DNA from: Microbacterium paraoxydans
GTDB taxonomy: Bacteria; Actinomycetota; Actinomycetes; Actinomycetales; Microbacteriaceae
Assembly: GCF_018224615.1 (NCBI RefSeq)
Contig: NZ_JAGTUK010000003.1
Location: forward strand, 248,001-312,000
Length of the DNA stretch: 64,000 bases
Direction of reading: 5' to 3'
Shown here: piece after piece, positions 1-9,558 of the stretch
Layout: each line of letters starts with the position of its first letter
Position numbering within the stretch: position 1 is the first letter of the stretch
Position numbers and translations under genes: made by a program
The notes under the pieces: model-generated
Seen by the model: only the letters and a program-made list of their open reading frames with translations
Databases searched by the model: none
Told to the model about the DNA's origin: nothing

Positions 1-140
1 CGAGTGAGCGTTGCGGTCTTCTCGACGCGAAGACAGGCCGGTCGGACCCCTGCATTGCACGAGGCGGCAATGCCTTACAGCCGGGTATTTCCACTCCGGG
101 GATGTAGACCCACCGGCTTTACTGCCCATAGTGTGCCGCT

Positions 141-623
141 ATGGCCTCCCCGCTCAACCTTCGTGTGCCTCGTTCGTGGCGCTCAGCTCGTGCGGTGAGA
201 CCGCTTCACGCGGCTGCGGTGCTGGGGCTCGCCGTGGTCGCGTGTGCCGGGTGCTCAGGTGGGGCCGTGCCCGATGTGGAGGTGTCCGAGGACGACCTGA
301 TCGGCGTGTGGATGGCGACGTCAGGAACGGCGGAGTTCGAGCTGCATGAGGGCGGAGGGGTGAGCGCGGAGGACTGGCCGGCATCGATGTGGTGTGACGC
401 CGCGCCAGACACCGGTGCGTCGTTCCCTTCTCTGACCGGCAACTGGTCCGCGGGATTCGGCGACAGCGCTTTCGCGTTAAGTCTGAATCCGCCCTGCAAC
501 GCGATGCCTGCCCTGTTCGCTTTCGAGGATGCACAGGGTTCGGTCGAGCTCTGGTACTTCGCGCCGGGCGTTGACCGCGATTCGCACCCCGACCCCGAGG
601 TGGTGTTCACGAGGTCAGGCTGA
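141..623 (+). CDS. Putative lipoprotein of unknown function
   Basis: A 160-residue protein whose N-terminus has arginines (residues 8-20), a hydrophobic stretch (about 24-34) and a cysteine cluster. VVAC (Cys35) fits a lipobox best; Cys38 is an alternative. The rest is acidic, soluble and exported-looking, with further cysteines near the middle. I recognise no family. No Shine-Dalgarno precedes the ATG, but CATAGT (127-132) sits at the right distance for a leaderless transcript beginning at the start codon. The first 140 bases of the window hold no gene I can support. Codon use looks slightly weaker than in the neighbouring core genes, so this may be accessory. Confidence 0.62.
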   Translation: MASPLNLRVPRSWRSARAVRPLHAAAVLGLAVVACAGCSGGAVPDVEVSEDDLIGVWMATSGTAEFELHEGGGVSAEDWPASMWCDAAPDTGASFPSLTGNWSAGFGDSAFALSLNPPCNAMPALFAFEDAQGSVELWYFAPGVDRDSHPDPEVVFTRSG

Positions 624-675
624 TACCCGCCGGAGCCCACCCGTCGTCGATTCCGCGGAGAAAGGAGGAATGAGC

Positions 676-1110
676 ATGAGACGTGTAGCGCCGATTCTCC
701 TCGCCATCGCCGGGGCGACGGCGGTTCAGATGGCGTCGATCTTCCTGACGTGGCTGGGCTGGTTCGGCGGTGGCCCCCTGCTGTCCTCTCCGGCGGACAT
801 CCTGAACCGGATCGGATTCGGACTACCGGTGATCGTCGTCCTGTCTTCGGCGACGTGCATTCCGATGATCTTCATCGCTCGCTCGCGACGAGGGTCGCGG
901 TCGGCTGTGGTCGTTGCGGCGATCTTCGCTTTCGTCCAGGCGGTTCTGTACTCCCTCCTGTTGTTCTGGCACCCGTTCCCGCCGTATCCGGGTCTGACGC
1001 TGTTCCTCCTCGTCGGTCTCTTTGCGGTGAACTTCCTCGTCATCCGGATGGCCCGAGAAGTAGCGAACGGTCCACCGGACACTTCGGACGCGGCTTCACC
1101 GGCCGACTGA
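676..1110 (+). CDS. Small integral membrane protein, unknown function
   Basis: A 144-residue protein with about four predicted membrane spans: near residues 5-25, 42-65, 76-97 and 103-123. The tail is polar and Asp/Ser-rich. The start is decided by a consensus Shine-Dalgarno AAAGGAGG at 661-668, seven bases before the ATG at 676; an in-frame ATG at 670 is too close to that site. It follows the lipoprotein by about 50 bases, so the two may be co-transcribed. No catalytic motif or family is recognisable. Confidence 0.65.
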   Translation: MRRVAPILLAIAGATAVQMASIFLTWLGWFGGGPLLSSPADILNRIGFGLPVIVVLSSATCIPMIFIARSRRGSRSAVVVAAIFAFVQAVLYSLLLFWHPFPPYPGLTLFLLVGLFAVNFLVIRMAREVANGPPDTSDAASPAD

Positions 1111-1166
1111 CGCGCCCCACCGTCCCGCACGGGAGCATGATGGAGACATCGACGAAGGGCGGGGTC

Positions 1167-2108
1167 ATGGCGAAGCACTGGGTGGCGACGGCGGCGGGGT
1201 CTCCCGAGTCGTGGGAGTTCGAGGAGTACGAGCCCGCGGCGCCGCGCGAGGGCGAGGTCACGATCCGCGTCCGGGCTGCCGGGGTGAATCCGGCCGATGC
1301 CAAGCACGTCGCGGCAGCTCGCCCGGGGGTCGAGTTCCCGGTGCCGATCGGGTACGAGGTGTCGGGGGAGCTCGCGGCGATCGGCCCCGCGACCCGCATC
1401 GGCTCCGGTGAGGCCGAGGTCGGCGACGAGGTCGTGGCGTTCCGCGTGCAGGGCGGTTACGCGTCCGAGGTGACGGTGCCGGCGGCGAAGGTCTTCGCGA
1501 AGCCGACGACGCTCACACACCCCGAGGCCGCGAACCTCCTGCTCGTGGGCACGACCGCGGCAGAGATGCTCGCCGTGACCGGAGCCGCACCGGGGGAGAC
1601 GATCCTGCTGCACGGGGCCTCAGGCGCGGTCGGCGTCAGCGTGCTGCAGCAGGCGCGGCTGCGCGACGTGCGGGTCATCGGCACGGCCAGCCCCGACCGC
1701 TTCGACGAGGTGCGACGCTTCGGCGGGCTCCCCGTCGCCTACGGCCCCGGCCTCGCGGACCGGGTGACCGCGCTGGCGGACGGCCCGATCGCTGCGGCGC
1801 TCGACGCTGTCGGCACCGACGAGGCGATCGACGTATCGCTCTCCCTGGTGCCCGACCGGAACCGGATCGTCACGATCGCCAACCCCACACGGGCCGCCGC
1901 CGACGGCTTCCTCGCGATCGCGGGGTCGATGCCCGACAGCGCCCGCTTCCGCGATGAGGTGCGCAGCGAGCTCATCGCGCTCGCGCAGGTCGGCGACCTG
2001 GTGGTGCCGCTCGCCCGCACGTTCCCGCTCGCCGAGGCACCGGCCGCCCACCGCCTGCTCGCCACGGGCCACCCCGGCGGCAAGCTCGCCCTGATTCCCG
2101 AGGACTAG
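1167..2108 (+). CDS. Zinc-independent MDR-family NADP-dependent oxidoreductase (quinone oxidoreductase-like)
   Basis: A 313-residue medium-chain dehydrogenase/reductase. The N-terminal GroES-like half carries AAGVNPADAK, typical of the quinone reductase branch, which lacks catalytic zinc. The Rossmann half has the LHGASGAVGVSVLQQA dinucleotide loop. Family members reduce quinones or activated enones with NADPH; the substrate here cannot be read from sequence. I chose the ATG at 1167, after GAAGGGCGGGG; upstream in-frame ATGs at 1137 and 1140 are possible. The stop overlaps the stop of the convergent lipoprotein gene by four bases. Confidence 0.85.
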   Translation: MAKHWVATAAGSPESWEFEEYEPAAPREGEVTIRVRAAGVNPADAKHVAAARPGVEFPVPIGYEVSGELAAIGPATRIGSGEAEVGDEVVAFRVQGGYASEVTVPAAKVFAKPTTLTHPEAANLLLVGTTAAEMLAVTGAAPGETILLHGASGAVGVSVLQQARLRDVRVIGTASPDRFDEVRRFGGLPVAYGPGLADRVTALADGPIAAALDAVGTDEAIDVSLSLVPDRNRIVTIANPTRAAADGFLAIAGSMPDSARFRDEVRSELIALAQVGDLVVPLARTFPLAEAPAAHRLLATGHPGGKLALIPED

Positions 2109-2752
2109 TCGACCTCGCGCAGCAGCGACTCGACGATCACCACACCGTCGCCGTACTCGGCGTCGGCCGCGCGCTGGAGCGTGCCGTCGTCCCACGCGAC
2201 CTGCAGCCACACGTACCCGCGGTCGGTGCCGACGAAGACCGCCGCGGGGCCGAGCCGCGCCGCGATGTCCTCCTGCACCGTGGTCAGCTCGCCCTCCGGG
2301 GTGCTGCCCGTCTTCCCGCCCGTCGGATCCTCCGGCGCCACCGGGTCGAACAGGGCGAGAAGGATCGGCGGATCCGTGACGGTGAGCCGCTCGCCGTCGA
2401 AGGTGCCGTACACCGCGTACGACCCCCACCGCGTGTCGCCCGCGCTCTCGCTGCCGTCGACGCCGTCCCACGTCCAGTCGTCGAGCGGTACGCCGGAGCA
2501 CTGCGGTGGGTACGACTCCATGATCGCGCCGAGGCACAGCGCCGGTCCGCTCGCGCCGTCGATCACGGTGCCCGTCCCGATCACGCGGCCCTCCGGAGGG
2601 GTGGGGTGCGCGTCTTCCAGGCGCTGGTCGGAGGGCACGGTGGTGCTGGTCGGGGGAAGAGTCGCACGGGGCCCGACCGCGCACCCGCTCAGGGCGACCG
2701 CGGCGGTCAGGGTGGCGGCGACGAGGAGCAGGCCACGCGAGGAAGGGCTCAT
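2105..2752 (-). CDS. Putative secreted lipoprotein
   Basis: A 215-residue protein with a clean lipoprotein signal: Ser/Arg-containing N-terminus, hydrophobic core of about 15 residues and lipobox ALSGC with Cys24. A Thr/Pro linker follows, then a globular domain of unknown family with a Trp-Asp-rich stretch. An ATG nine codons upstream (2779) is possible, but the signal peptide is complete from 2752. It converges on the oxidoreductase gene with a four-base overlap. Function unknown. Confidence 0.72.
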   Translation of the reverse strand: MSPSSRGLLLVAATLTAAVALSGCAVGPRATLPPTSTTVPSDQRLEDAHPTPPEGRVIGTGTVIDGASGPALCLGAIMESYPPQCSGVPLDDWTWDGVDGSESAGDTRWGSYAVYGTFDGERLTVTDPPILLALFDPVAPEDPTGGKTGSTPEGELTTVQEDIAARLGPAAVFVGTDRGYVWLQVAWDDGTLQRAADAEYGDGVVIVESLLREVD

Positions 2753-2816
2753 ACCGATCAGTGTCCCGCGTCGGCCCATCGTCTCGGACCGGTCGAAACG
2801 GCCGCGGCGACCCTGC

Positions 2817-2822
2817 TAGCAT
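2817..2822 (+). promoter_or_regulatory. Putative -10 element for the leuA leader transcript
   Basis: TAGCAT lies seven bases before the ATG of the leader peptide (2829). Transcription may therefore begin at or next to the leader start codon, giving a leaderless leader peptide. A weak -35 candidate is TCGAAA at 2793-2798 with an 18-base spacer. Inferred from spacing only. Confidence 0.45.
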
Positions 2823-2828
2823 GACCAC

Positions 2829-2876
2829 ATGCCTTTCGGCGGTCTGCTTCTTCTTAGCTGCCGCGACGAGTCCTGA
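2829..2876 (+). CDS. leuA leader peptide (15 aa, four consecutive Leu codons)
   Basis: A short reading frame encoding MPFGGLLLLSCRDES. It contains a run of four leucine codons, one CTG and three CTT; CTT is rare in this GC-rich genome. It ends 68 bases before leuA, and its 3' half forms the left arm of a strong inverted repeat. Ribosome stalling at the Leu run when charged tRNA-Leu is short would change folding of this arm. That is the logic of leader-peptide attenuation, which is established for amino-acid operons and reported upstream of leuA in Actinobacteria. No Shine-Dalgarno is visible, consistent with leaderless translation. Confidence 0.75.
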   Translation: MPFGGLLLLSCRDES

Positions 2877-2903
2877 CACTAGGGCCTTCCTCGTCGCGGC
2901 GCT
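2856..2903 (+). promoter_or_regulatory. leuA attenuator/sequestor hairpin
   Basis: A perfect 11-bp inverted repeat: GCCGCGACGAG at 2860-2870 and CTCGTCGCGGC at 2890-2900, with a 19-base loop. It extends by AGC/GCT around one bulged T to 14 pairs. The left arm overlaps the leader peptide codons just after the Leu run, so ribosome position decides whether the hairpin forms. No U-tract follows, so it could act as a terminator or by controlling access to the leuA ribosome site. The mechanism is inferred. Confidence 0.7.
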
Positions 2904-2938
2904 TGTGTTGGCCCGTTCATTTCGACGAAGAGAAGTAG

Positions 2939-4699
<1,761 letters not shown>

Positions 4700-4709
4700 G
4701 TTCGCATCG

Positions 4710-4746
4710 CGGAAGCGGCCGGGTCCTCGGGGCCCGGCCGCTTCCG
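4710..4746. terminator. Rho-independent-type terminator after leuA
   Basis: A 14-bp perfect hairpin (arms 4710-4723 and 4733-4746, GC-rich with GGAAGCGG/CCGCTTCC ends) lies just after the leuA stop and before the convergent VOC gene stop. It can serve both strands. It lacks a long U-run, as is common in actinobacteria. Confidence 0.85.
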
Positions 4747-4762
4747 TGTGTTCAGCGGGTGA

Positions 4763-5140
4763 TCACACCCACTGCACCAGTTGCCAGATGAGGCCGTTGG
4801 GGTCGGCGAACTGGCAGTAGCGCTCACCCCAGGGTTCCGTCTCCGGCGGGGTGACGACGCGTGCACCGGCCTCCGCGATGCGGGCGAAGTCGGTGTCGAT
4901 GTCGTCCACGACGAACACGAGCAGGGTGCCTTGACCGGCCGATCCGGCGATCTCGTGCGGGCGGAACGTCGGCAGTCCCGTCTGCAGGAAGATCAGGTTG
5001 GGCGGGGTTCCGGGGTGCTCGAGCGAGACGAAGCCCTCGGCGGACATCGCCTCGGTGAACCCGAAGTGCGTCGTGGCGAAGTGGGCGGAGGCGGCGACGT
5101 CGGGGACGTTGAGCGAGAGGGCGGTCTGGGTGATGTTCAT
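4763..5140 (-). CDS. VOC-superfamily (glyoxalase/bleomycin-resistance-like) protein
   Basis: A 125-residue single-unit VOC protein with two beta-alpha-beta-beta-beta modules. It has the typical LSLNVPDVAASAHFATTHFGF start, a VFVVDDID middle and the terminal FADPNGLIWQLVQW. Such proteins act as dimers in glyoxalase, dioxygenase or drug-binding roles; the ligand is not predictable. It is divergent from a TetR regulator across a 66-base gap that contains a good palindrome, so repression by that regulator is likely. Confidence 0.88.
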   Translation of the reverse strand: MNITQTALSLNVPDVAASAHFATTHFGFTEAMSAEGFVSLEHPGTPPNLIFLQTGLPTFRPHEIAGSAGQGTLLVFVVDDIDTDFARIAEAGARVVTPPETEPWGERYCQFADPNGLIWQLVQWV

Positions 5141-5155
5141 GGGTCTCCTGTCCTA

Positions 5156-5178
5156 AACAACGTACAACGTACAGTGTT
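5156..5178. promoter_or_regulatory. Probable TetR operator between VOC gene and tetR-type gene
   Basis: A 23-bp imperfect palindrome of form AACA-N2-GTAC-N3-GTAC-N2-TGTT lies midway between the divergent start codons at 5140 and 5207. Sixteen of the 23 positions are symmetric. Size and position suit a TetR dimer site controlling both genes. Assignment is by inference from context. Confidence 0.6.
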
Positions 5179-5206
5179 AAGCGGGCCGACGGCTAGGCTA
5201 TTCCCG

Positions 5207-5938
5207 ATGGCGAAGAATCTGGTCGATCTGCTGTGGCGCGACAGTGCCGCCGCCACCTCGTCGCGCCGCGGACCGCGGGCCCGCCACTCGACCGACGACG
5301 TCGTGGCGCGCGCGATCGAACTGGCCGACGCCGACGGTCTCGCCGCCGTCACCATCCGGGCGCTGGCCCAGGCACTGGGCCTCACACCGATGTCGATCTA
5401 CACGCACGTCAACAGCCGGGCCGATCTGCTCGTGTTGATGGCCGATGCGGTCCACGGGCAGCCCGCATCGCCGGGTGAAACCGCTGACTGGCGGGCGCGA
5501 GTCCGCCTCCTCGCCGCGGACAACCTCGCCCTGTATCGCGCGCACCCCTGGCTGCTCGATGTGCACGACCCGCGCACCGCCCTCGGGCCCGGCACGATCG
5601 CGGCGTACGACCGCGAGCTCCGCGCCTTCGACGGGCTCGGCCTCGACCCCGTGCAGCGCGACGCGGCCCTGACGTTCGTGCGGGAGTTCGCCCGGTCCGC
5701 GGCCGCGCGGCTGCGCGAGGCCGCCGAGGCGGAGGAGTTCGCACCGATCTGGTCCGACGCGGCTCCGCGGCTCGCGCGCTACCTCGGCGACGACTTCCCG
5801 CTGGCGCAGGAGGTGGGACGGGCCGCGGGTGAGGCCATGGGTGGTCCGTCCGATCCCGAGGCGGCCTGGGAGTTCGGGCTCGCCCGCGTGCTCGACGGCT
5901 TGGCCGGACTCGTCGAGCCCGGCGTCGCGCCGCGGTGA
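5207..5938 (+). CDS. TetR/AcrR-family transcriptional regulator
   Basis: A 243-residue regulator. After a basic N-terminal tail (SSRRGPRARH), the helix-turn-helix is LAQALGLTPMSIYTHVNSRADLL (about residues 50-73). The C-terminal domain is of the TetR_C type, with many Trp/Arg/Asp residues and no recognisable effector motif. The ATG at 5207 is chosen because it opens the basic tail right after the operator region. It is divergent from the VOC protein and its stop abuts the stop of the TRIC-like gene. It probably represses itself and the VOC gene. Confidence 0.9.
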   Translation: MAKNLVDLLWRDSAAATSSRRGPRARHSTDDVVARAIELADADGLAAVTIRALAQALGLTPMSIYTHVNSRADLLVLMADAVHGQPASPGETADWRARVRLLAADNLALYRAHPWLLDVHDPRTALGPGTIAAYDRELRAFDGLGLDPVQRDAALTFVREFARSAAARLREAAEAEEFAPIWSDAAPRLARYLGDDFPLAQEVGRAAGEAMGGPSDPEAAWEFGLARVLDGLAGLVEPGVAPR

Positions 5939-6631
5939 TCAGTCCTTCGGCTTGACGATCGCGATTGCGCCGGTCTCGGCGGCCACCTTGCGCCGGTACA
6001 GCCGCCGCTGCTCCGGGAGGGAGACGTCGAACGTGACCGCGAGGATCCGGATCACCGCCGTCACCACGATGCCGATGATCGCGGCCAGCGTGATCGGCAT
6101 GCCGACCGCGTTCGCGATCACGATGAACGTGCACCCCGCCGCGGCCGCGACCGCGTAGAGCGAGCCGACGTGCATGATCGCGGTCGGCAGACCCATCAGC
6201 ATGTCGCGCAGCACGCTGCCGCCCACCGCGGCGCACACCCCGATGAACACCGCGGGCACCTCGGGGATGCCGAACGCCAGCGCCTTGCTCGTGCCGAAGG
6301 CGCCGAACATCCCGATCACCACGGCGTCGAGCACGACGATCGCGGTGTTCAGGCGGGTGAAGAGCCCCGCCAGCAGCATGCCGAGCAGGGCGGCGCCGGC
6401 CGCGGTCACCAGGTACCACTGGTTCTGGAGCGTTGCGGGGGTCTGCCCGAGCAGGATGTCGCGGATGAGACCGCCGCCCATGCCGATCATGATCCCGATG
6501 ATCGCGACGCCGAGCCAGTCGAGCCGCCGCTGCCCCTGGAACCCGGCGGCGAACATGGCCCCCTGCACCCCGCCGAGCCCGACGCCGAGAAGGTCCGCCC
6601 ACAGCGGAATGGTGAAGAGCGGTTCGGTCAC
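5939..6631 (-). CDS. Trimeric intracellular cation (TRIC)-family channel
   Basis: A 230-residue membrane protein of the UPF0126/TRIC family. It has two repeats of three helices plus a seventh, with the hallmark glycine-rich stretches IGMGGGLIRDILLG and AAVGGSVLRDMLMG. Prokaryotic TRIC proteins form trimeric monovalent-cation channels. The start is taken as GTG at 6631 (VTEPLFTIPLW). The longer frame back to 6673 would run across the recO start and promoter. Confidence 0.88.
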   Translation of the reverse strand: MTEPLFTIPLWADLLGVGLGGVQGAMFAAGFQGQRRLDWLGVAIIGIMIGMGGGLIRDILLGQTPATLQNQWYLVTAAGAALLGMLLAGLFTRLNTAIVVLDAVVIGMFGAFGTSKALAFGIPEVPAVFIGVCAAVGGSVLRDMLMGLPTAIMHVGSLYAVAAAAGCTFIVIANAVGMPITLAAIIGIVVTAVIRILAVTFDVSLPEQRRLYRRKVAAETGAIAIVKPKD

Positions 6632-6653
6632 GCGTCCATTGTCCCGCACGGAG

Positions 6654-6678
6654 GATAATCGGTAGGTGCCCACCTACC
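6654..6678 (+). promoter_or_regulatory. recO promoter -10 and start-codon palindrome
   Basis: GATAAT at 6654-6659 is a good -10 element, and the recO GTG begins seven bases later at 6666, implying a leaderless transcript. The start codon lies inside a perfect inverted repeat: GGTAGGTG at 6661-6668 and CACCTACC at 6671-6678, with two bases between. Any functional role of the palindrome is unproven. Confidence 0.5.
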
Positions 6679-7409
6679 GAGACGAAGCGGTGATCCTGCG
6701 CACCCACAAACTGGGTGAGGCGGATCGCATCGTCACGATGCTGTCGCGCCGCCACGGCAAGGTGCGCGCGGTCGCGAAGGGGGTGCGCCGCACGTCGTCG
6801 AAGTTCGGCTCGCGGCTCGAGCCGTTCATGGTCGCCGACGTGCAGCTGTACGAGGGGCGCTCGCTCGACATCGTGCAGCAGGCGGAGTCGCTCGGCTCGT
6901 ACGGCACCGACATCGCGGCGCACTACGACCGGTTCACCGCGGCCAACGCCATGGTCGAGACCGCCGACCGCCTGAGCGACGCCGAGGCGACACCCGAGCA
7001 GTATCTGCTGCTCGTGGGCGGTCTGCGGGCGCTGTCGCGCGGCGAGCACGTTCCGCGCAGCATCCTCGACTCGTACCTGCTGCGGGTGATGTCGCTGTCG
7101 GGGTGGGCGCCGTCGCTCGACGACTGCGCCCGCTGCGGCGCCCCCGGCCCGCACACCGTGTTCGTGGCGCAGCTCGGCGGGCTCGTGTGCCACGCCGACG
7201 CTCCCGCGGGCAGTCCGCGCATCGCCGAGAAGACCCTGGCGCTGCTGCGCGCGCTCATCCGCGGCGACTGGGACGTCATCGACGCCGCCCCGCACGCCGA
7301 CACCGCGGCCGCCTCCGGACTCGTCGCGGCCTATGCCCAGTGGCACCTGGAGCGCGGAATCCGCTCTCTCGCGCACGTCACGACCACCCCGGGAGAAGGA
7401 GCACGGTGA
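6666..7409 (+). CDS. recO: DNA repair protein RecO
   Basis: A 247-residue RecFOR-pathway mediator that anneals ssDNA and, with RecR, loads RecA on SSB-coated DNA. It has an N-terminal OB fold beginning [21 protein letters not shown], a helical C-terminal domain, and the partial zinc motif CARC near residues 157-160. The GTG start matches the conserved N-terminus. The stop overlaps the uppS start (GTGA), the usual actinobacterial recO-uppS arrangement. Confidence 0.96.
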   Translation: MPTYRDEAVILRTHKLGEADRIVTMLSRRHGKVRAVAKGVRRTSSKFGSRLEPFMVADVQLYEGRSLDIVQQAESLGSYGTDIAAHYDRFTAANAMVETADRLSDAEATPEQYLLLVGGLRALSRGEHVPRSILDSYLLRVMSLSGWAPSLDDCARCGAPGPHTVFVAQLGGLVCHADAPAGSPRIAEKTLALLRALIRGDWDVIDAAPHADTAAASGLVAAYAQWHLERGIRSLAHVTTTPGEGAR

Positions 7410-8209
7410 GCCCGAAGCCCTACACGCACAAGGACGCCGTGGCCTACCGGCCGCTCGACTGGACCGGGGTGTATCCGCCTCAGTTCCCCGCGGTGCCCGA
7501 GCACGTCGCGATCGTCATGGACGGCAACGGCCGCTGGGCGAACCGGCGGGGGCTCAACCGCATCGAGGGGCACAAGGCGGGGGAGGAGGTGCTGCTCGAC
7601 GTGGTCGCCGGGGCGATCCAGGCCGGGGTGAAGCACCTCTCCGTGTATGCCTTCTCGACCGAGAACTGGGCCCGCTCGCCCGAGGAGGTGCGCTTCCTCA
7701 TGGGCTACAACCGCGATGTGCTGCACCGCCGCCGCGACCAGCTCAACGAATGGGGTGTGCGAGTGCGCTGGGCCGGACGCAAGCCGCGGTTGTGGGGCAG
7801 CGTGATCAAGGAGCTGCAGTACGCCGAGCAGCTGACGCGCGGCAACGACGTGCTGACCCTGACCATGTGCGTGAACTACGGCGGCCGCGTGGAGCTCGTC
7901 GACGCCATGCGCGGCATCGCGAGCGAGGTGGCGGCCGGGCGGATGAAGCCCAACGCGATCACCGAGAAGAGCATCCGCCGTCACCTCTATGTGCCCGACA
8001 TGCCCGATGTCGACCTGTTCCTGCGCAGCTCGGGGGAGCAGCGCACGTCGAACTTCCTGCTGTGGGAGTCGGCCTACGCGGAGATGGTGTTCCTCGACAC
8101 GCTGTGGCCCGACTTCTCCCGCGAGGAGCTGTGGCGCGCGATCGGGATCTACCTGTCGCGCGACCGCCGCTTCGGCGGGGCCGTCGACACACCCGACGCC
8201 TCGGCCTGA
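7406..8209 (+). CDS. uppS: Isoprenyl transferase (cis-prenyl diphosphate synthase, UppS/Rv2361c type)
   Basis: A 267-residue cis-prenyltransferase making the long-chain (decaprenyl or undecaprenyl) diphosphate that becomes the lipid carrier for peptidoglycan and wall glycans. Visible motifs are the catalytic [12 protein letters not shown], the AFSTENW segment, and the C-terminal [17 protein letters not shown] substrate region. The GTG start overlaps the recO stop by four bases, with GAGAAGGAG upstream. The last 61 bases overlap the 3' end of the convergent P-loop gene. Confidence 0.96.
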   Translation: MSPKPYTHKDAVAYRPLDWTGVYPPQFPAVPEHVAIVMDGNGRWANRRGLNRIEGHKAGEEVLLDVVAGAIQAGVKHLSVYAFSTENWARSPEEVRFLMGYNRDVLHRRRDQLNEWGVRVRWAGRKPRLWGSVIKELQYAEQLTRGNDVLTLTMCVNYGGRVELVDAMRGIASEVAAGRMKPNAITEKSIRRHLYVPDMPDVDLFLRSSGEQRTSNFLLWESAYAEMVFLDTLWPDFSREELWRAIGIYLSRDRRFGGAVDTPDASA

Positions 8210-8760
8210 GCGCGCAGCCACCGCTCGGCCTCGCGCGGATGCGTCAGCCGCACGATCGTGAGGTGGGGGAAGCGCTCCTGCACCGCGGGGAAGCGCTCGG
8301 ACCAGGTTCGCAGCGTCTTCGTCTGCCAGGCCAGGATGTTCGCCTCCGGATCGCTCCGCACGAGGTTCCAGATCGGCTTCTCGACGTTGCCGTTCCACAT
8401 CCGGGTGCGGAGGATGCTGCGGCTGAGGGTGCGACGGACCAGGCGGCCTCGCACCACGCGGTACGGGTAGTCGAGCCAGACCGCGAGTTCTGCGCGCGGC
8501 GTCAGGATCTCATCGGTGCCCTTGCTGGTGTACTGCCACTCGGTGACCCAGCGGTCCTCGGCCGCGAACGCGCGCACGTCGTCGAGGAAAGCGGGCCGCG
8601 GCGTCCAGTTCGGCCCGTGGAACAGGGCGTCGATCTCCACGTGACGCAGCTCCCACAGCTCGCCGAGTCGGCGCGCCAGCGTGGTCTTGCCCGACCCGGT
8701 GACCCCCGCCACGAGCACGCGTCGCGGCCGGAACGGCAACGGTTCATCGGCGGAGAGCAT
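8149..8760 (-). CDS. P-loop NTPase, adenylate-kinase-like (topology-modulation-protein type)
   Basis: A 203-residue protein with Walker [16 protein letters not shown] near residue 19, a DALFHGPNW segment and a Leu/Trp-rich lid region, as in small kinase-like ATPases annotated as topology modulation protein. The substrate is unknown. The C-terminal codons overlap uppS antisense by 61 bases. It stands alone on the minus strand, divergent from the DsbA-family gene by about 40 bases. Confidence 0.82.
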   Translation of the reverse strand: MLSADEPLPFRPRRVLVAGVTGSGKTTLARRLGELWELRHVEIDALFHGPNWTPRPAFLDDVRAFAAEDRWVTEWQYTSKGTDEILTPRAELAVWLDYPYRVVRGRLVRRTLSRSILRTRMWNGNVEKPIWNLVRSDPEANILAWQTKTLRTWSERFPAVQERFPHLTIVRLTHPREAERWLRAQAEASGVSTAPPKRRSRDR

Positions 8761-8798
8761 CCGAGCATCCTATCGAGCACGGAATAGCCCAGGAGTGC

Positions 8799-9491
8799 AT
8801 GCGGTTGGATGAGTATGTGACTGAACCCATCTCCATCGACATCTGGTCCGACATCGCCTGCCCCTGGTGCTACATCGGCAAGCGCAACCTCGAGAAGGGT
8901 CTGGAGGCGGTCTCCGCCGACGAGGACGCCCCCCAGGTCACCGTCACGTTCCACTCGTTCGAGCTCTCGCCCGACACGCCGGTCGACTTCCACGGCGACG
9001 AGGTGGACTTCCTCGCCGGTCACAAGGGCATGCCGCGCGAGCAGGTCGAGCAGATGCTGTCGCACGTCACGGGCGTCGCGGCCGATGCGGGCCTGGAGTA
9101 TCGCTTCGACCTGCTGCAGCACACCAACACCGTGAAGGCGCATGAGCTGCTGCACTTCGCCAAGGCCGAGGGCCGCCAGCACGAAATGGAGGAGCGGCTG
9201 ATGTCGGCGTACTTCACCGAGGGCAAGCACGTCGGTCGCATCGACGACCTCGTGGAGCTGGCCGCCGAGGTCGGGCTCGACGCCGATCGGGCCCGCGCCG
9301 CGCTGGAGAGCGAGCAGTACCTTCCGGCCGTGCGCCAGGATCAGGCGCAGGCGCGCGCCTACGGCATCCAGGGCGTTCCGTTCTTCGTGGTGGACGGGCA
9401 GTACGGCATCAGCGGCGCCCAGCCGCCGGCGGCGTTCGAGAACGTGCTGCGCGACCTGTGGGCCAAGCGCGGCGAGGGCGTCGAGGCCTGA
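8799..9491 (+). CDS. DsbA-family oxidoreductase (FrnE-like)
   Basis: A cytoplasmic thioredoxin-fold protein of the FrnE/DsbA branch with the active site CPWC in SDIACPWCYIGKRNLE, a helical insertion, and the cis-Pro loop GIQGVPFFVVDG. It likely handles disulfide exchange or oxidative stress; no signal peptide is present. Two starts are possible: ATG 8799 (AGGAG three bases away, 230 aa) and GTG 8817 (224 aa), the latter giving the family-like N-terminus VTEPISIDIW. A terminator follows. Confidence 0.88.
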   Translation: MRLDEYVTEPISIDIWSDIACPWCYIGKRNLEKGLEAVSADEDAPQVTVTFHSFELSPDTPVDFHGDEVDFLAGHKGMPREQVEQMLSHVTGVAADAGLEYRFDLLQHTNTVKAHELLHFAKAEGRQHEMEERLMSAYFTEGKHVGRIDDLVELAAEVGLDADRARAALESEQYLPAVRQDQAQARAYGIQGVPFFVVDGQYGISGAQPPAAFENVLRDLWAKRGEGVEA

Positions 9492-9512
9492 CAGCCCGAG
9501 CCGAGAGCGAGA

Positions 9513-9547
9513 GAACGGCGGGGATCCCGAGCGGGTCCCCGCCGTTC
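9513..9547. terminator. Terminator between convergent DsbA-family and phosphoesterase genes
   Basis: A 12-bp stem GAACGGCGGGGA/TCCCCGCCGTTC, extended by CCC/GGG around a bulged T, lies between two converging stop codons. It can serve both genes. Confidence 0.85.
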
Positions 9548-9558
9548 GCTCTGTCCCG

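Noticed and set aside
5409..7376. A 655-codon open frame on the minus strand across the TetR, TRIC and recO genes
   Set aside because: It crosses three recognised genes on mixed strands and encodes Arg/Pro-rich sequence without motifs, so it is a frame shadow.
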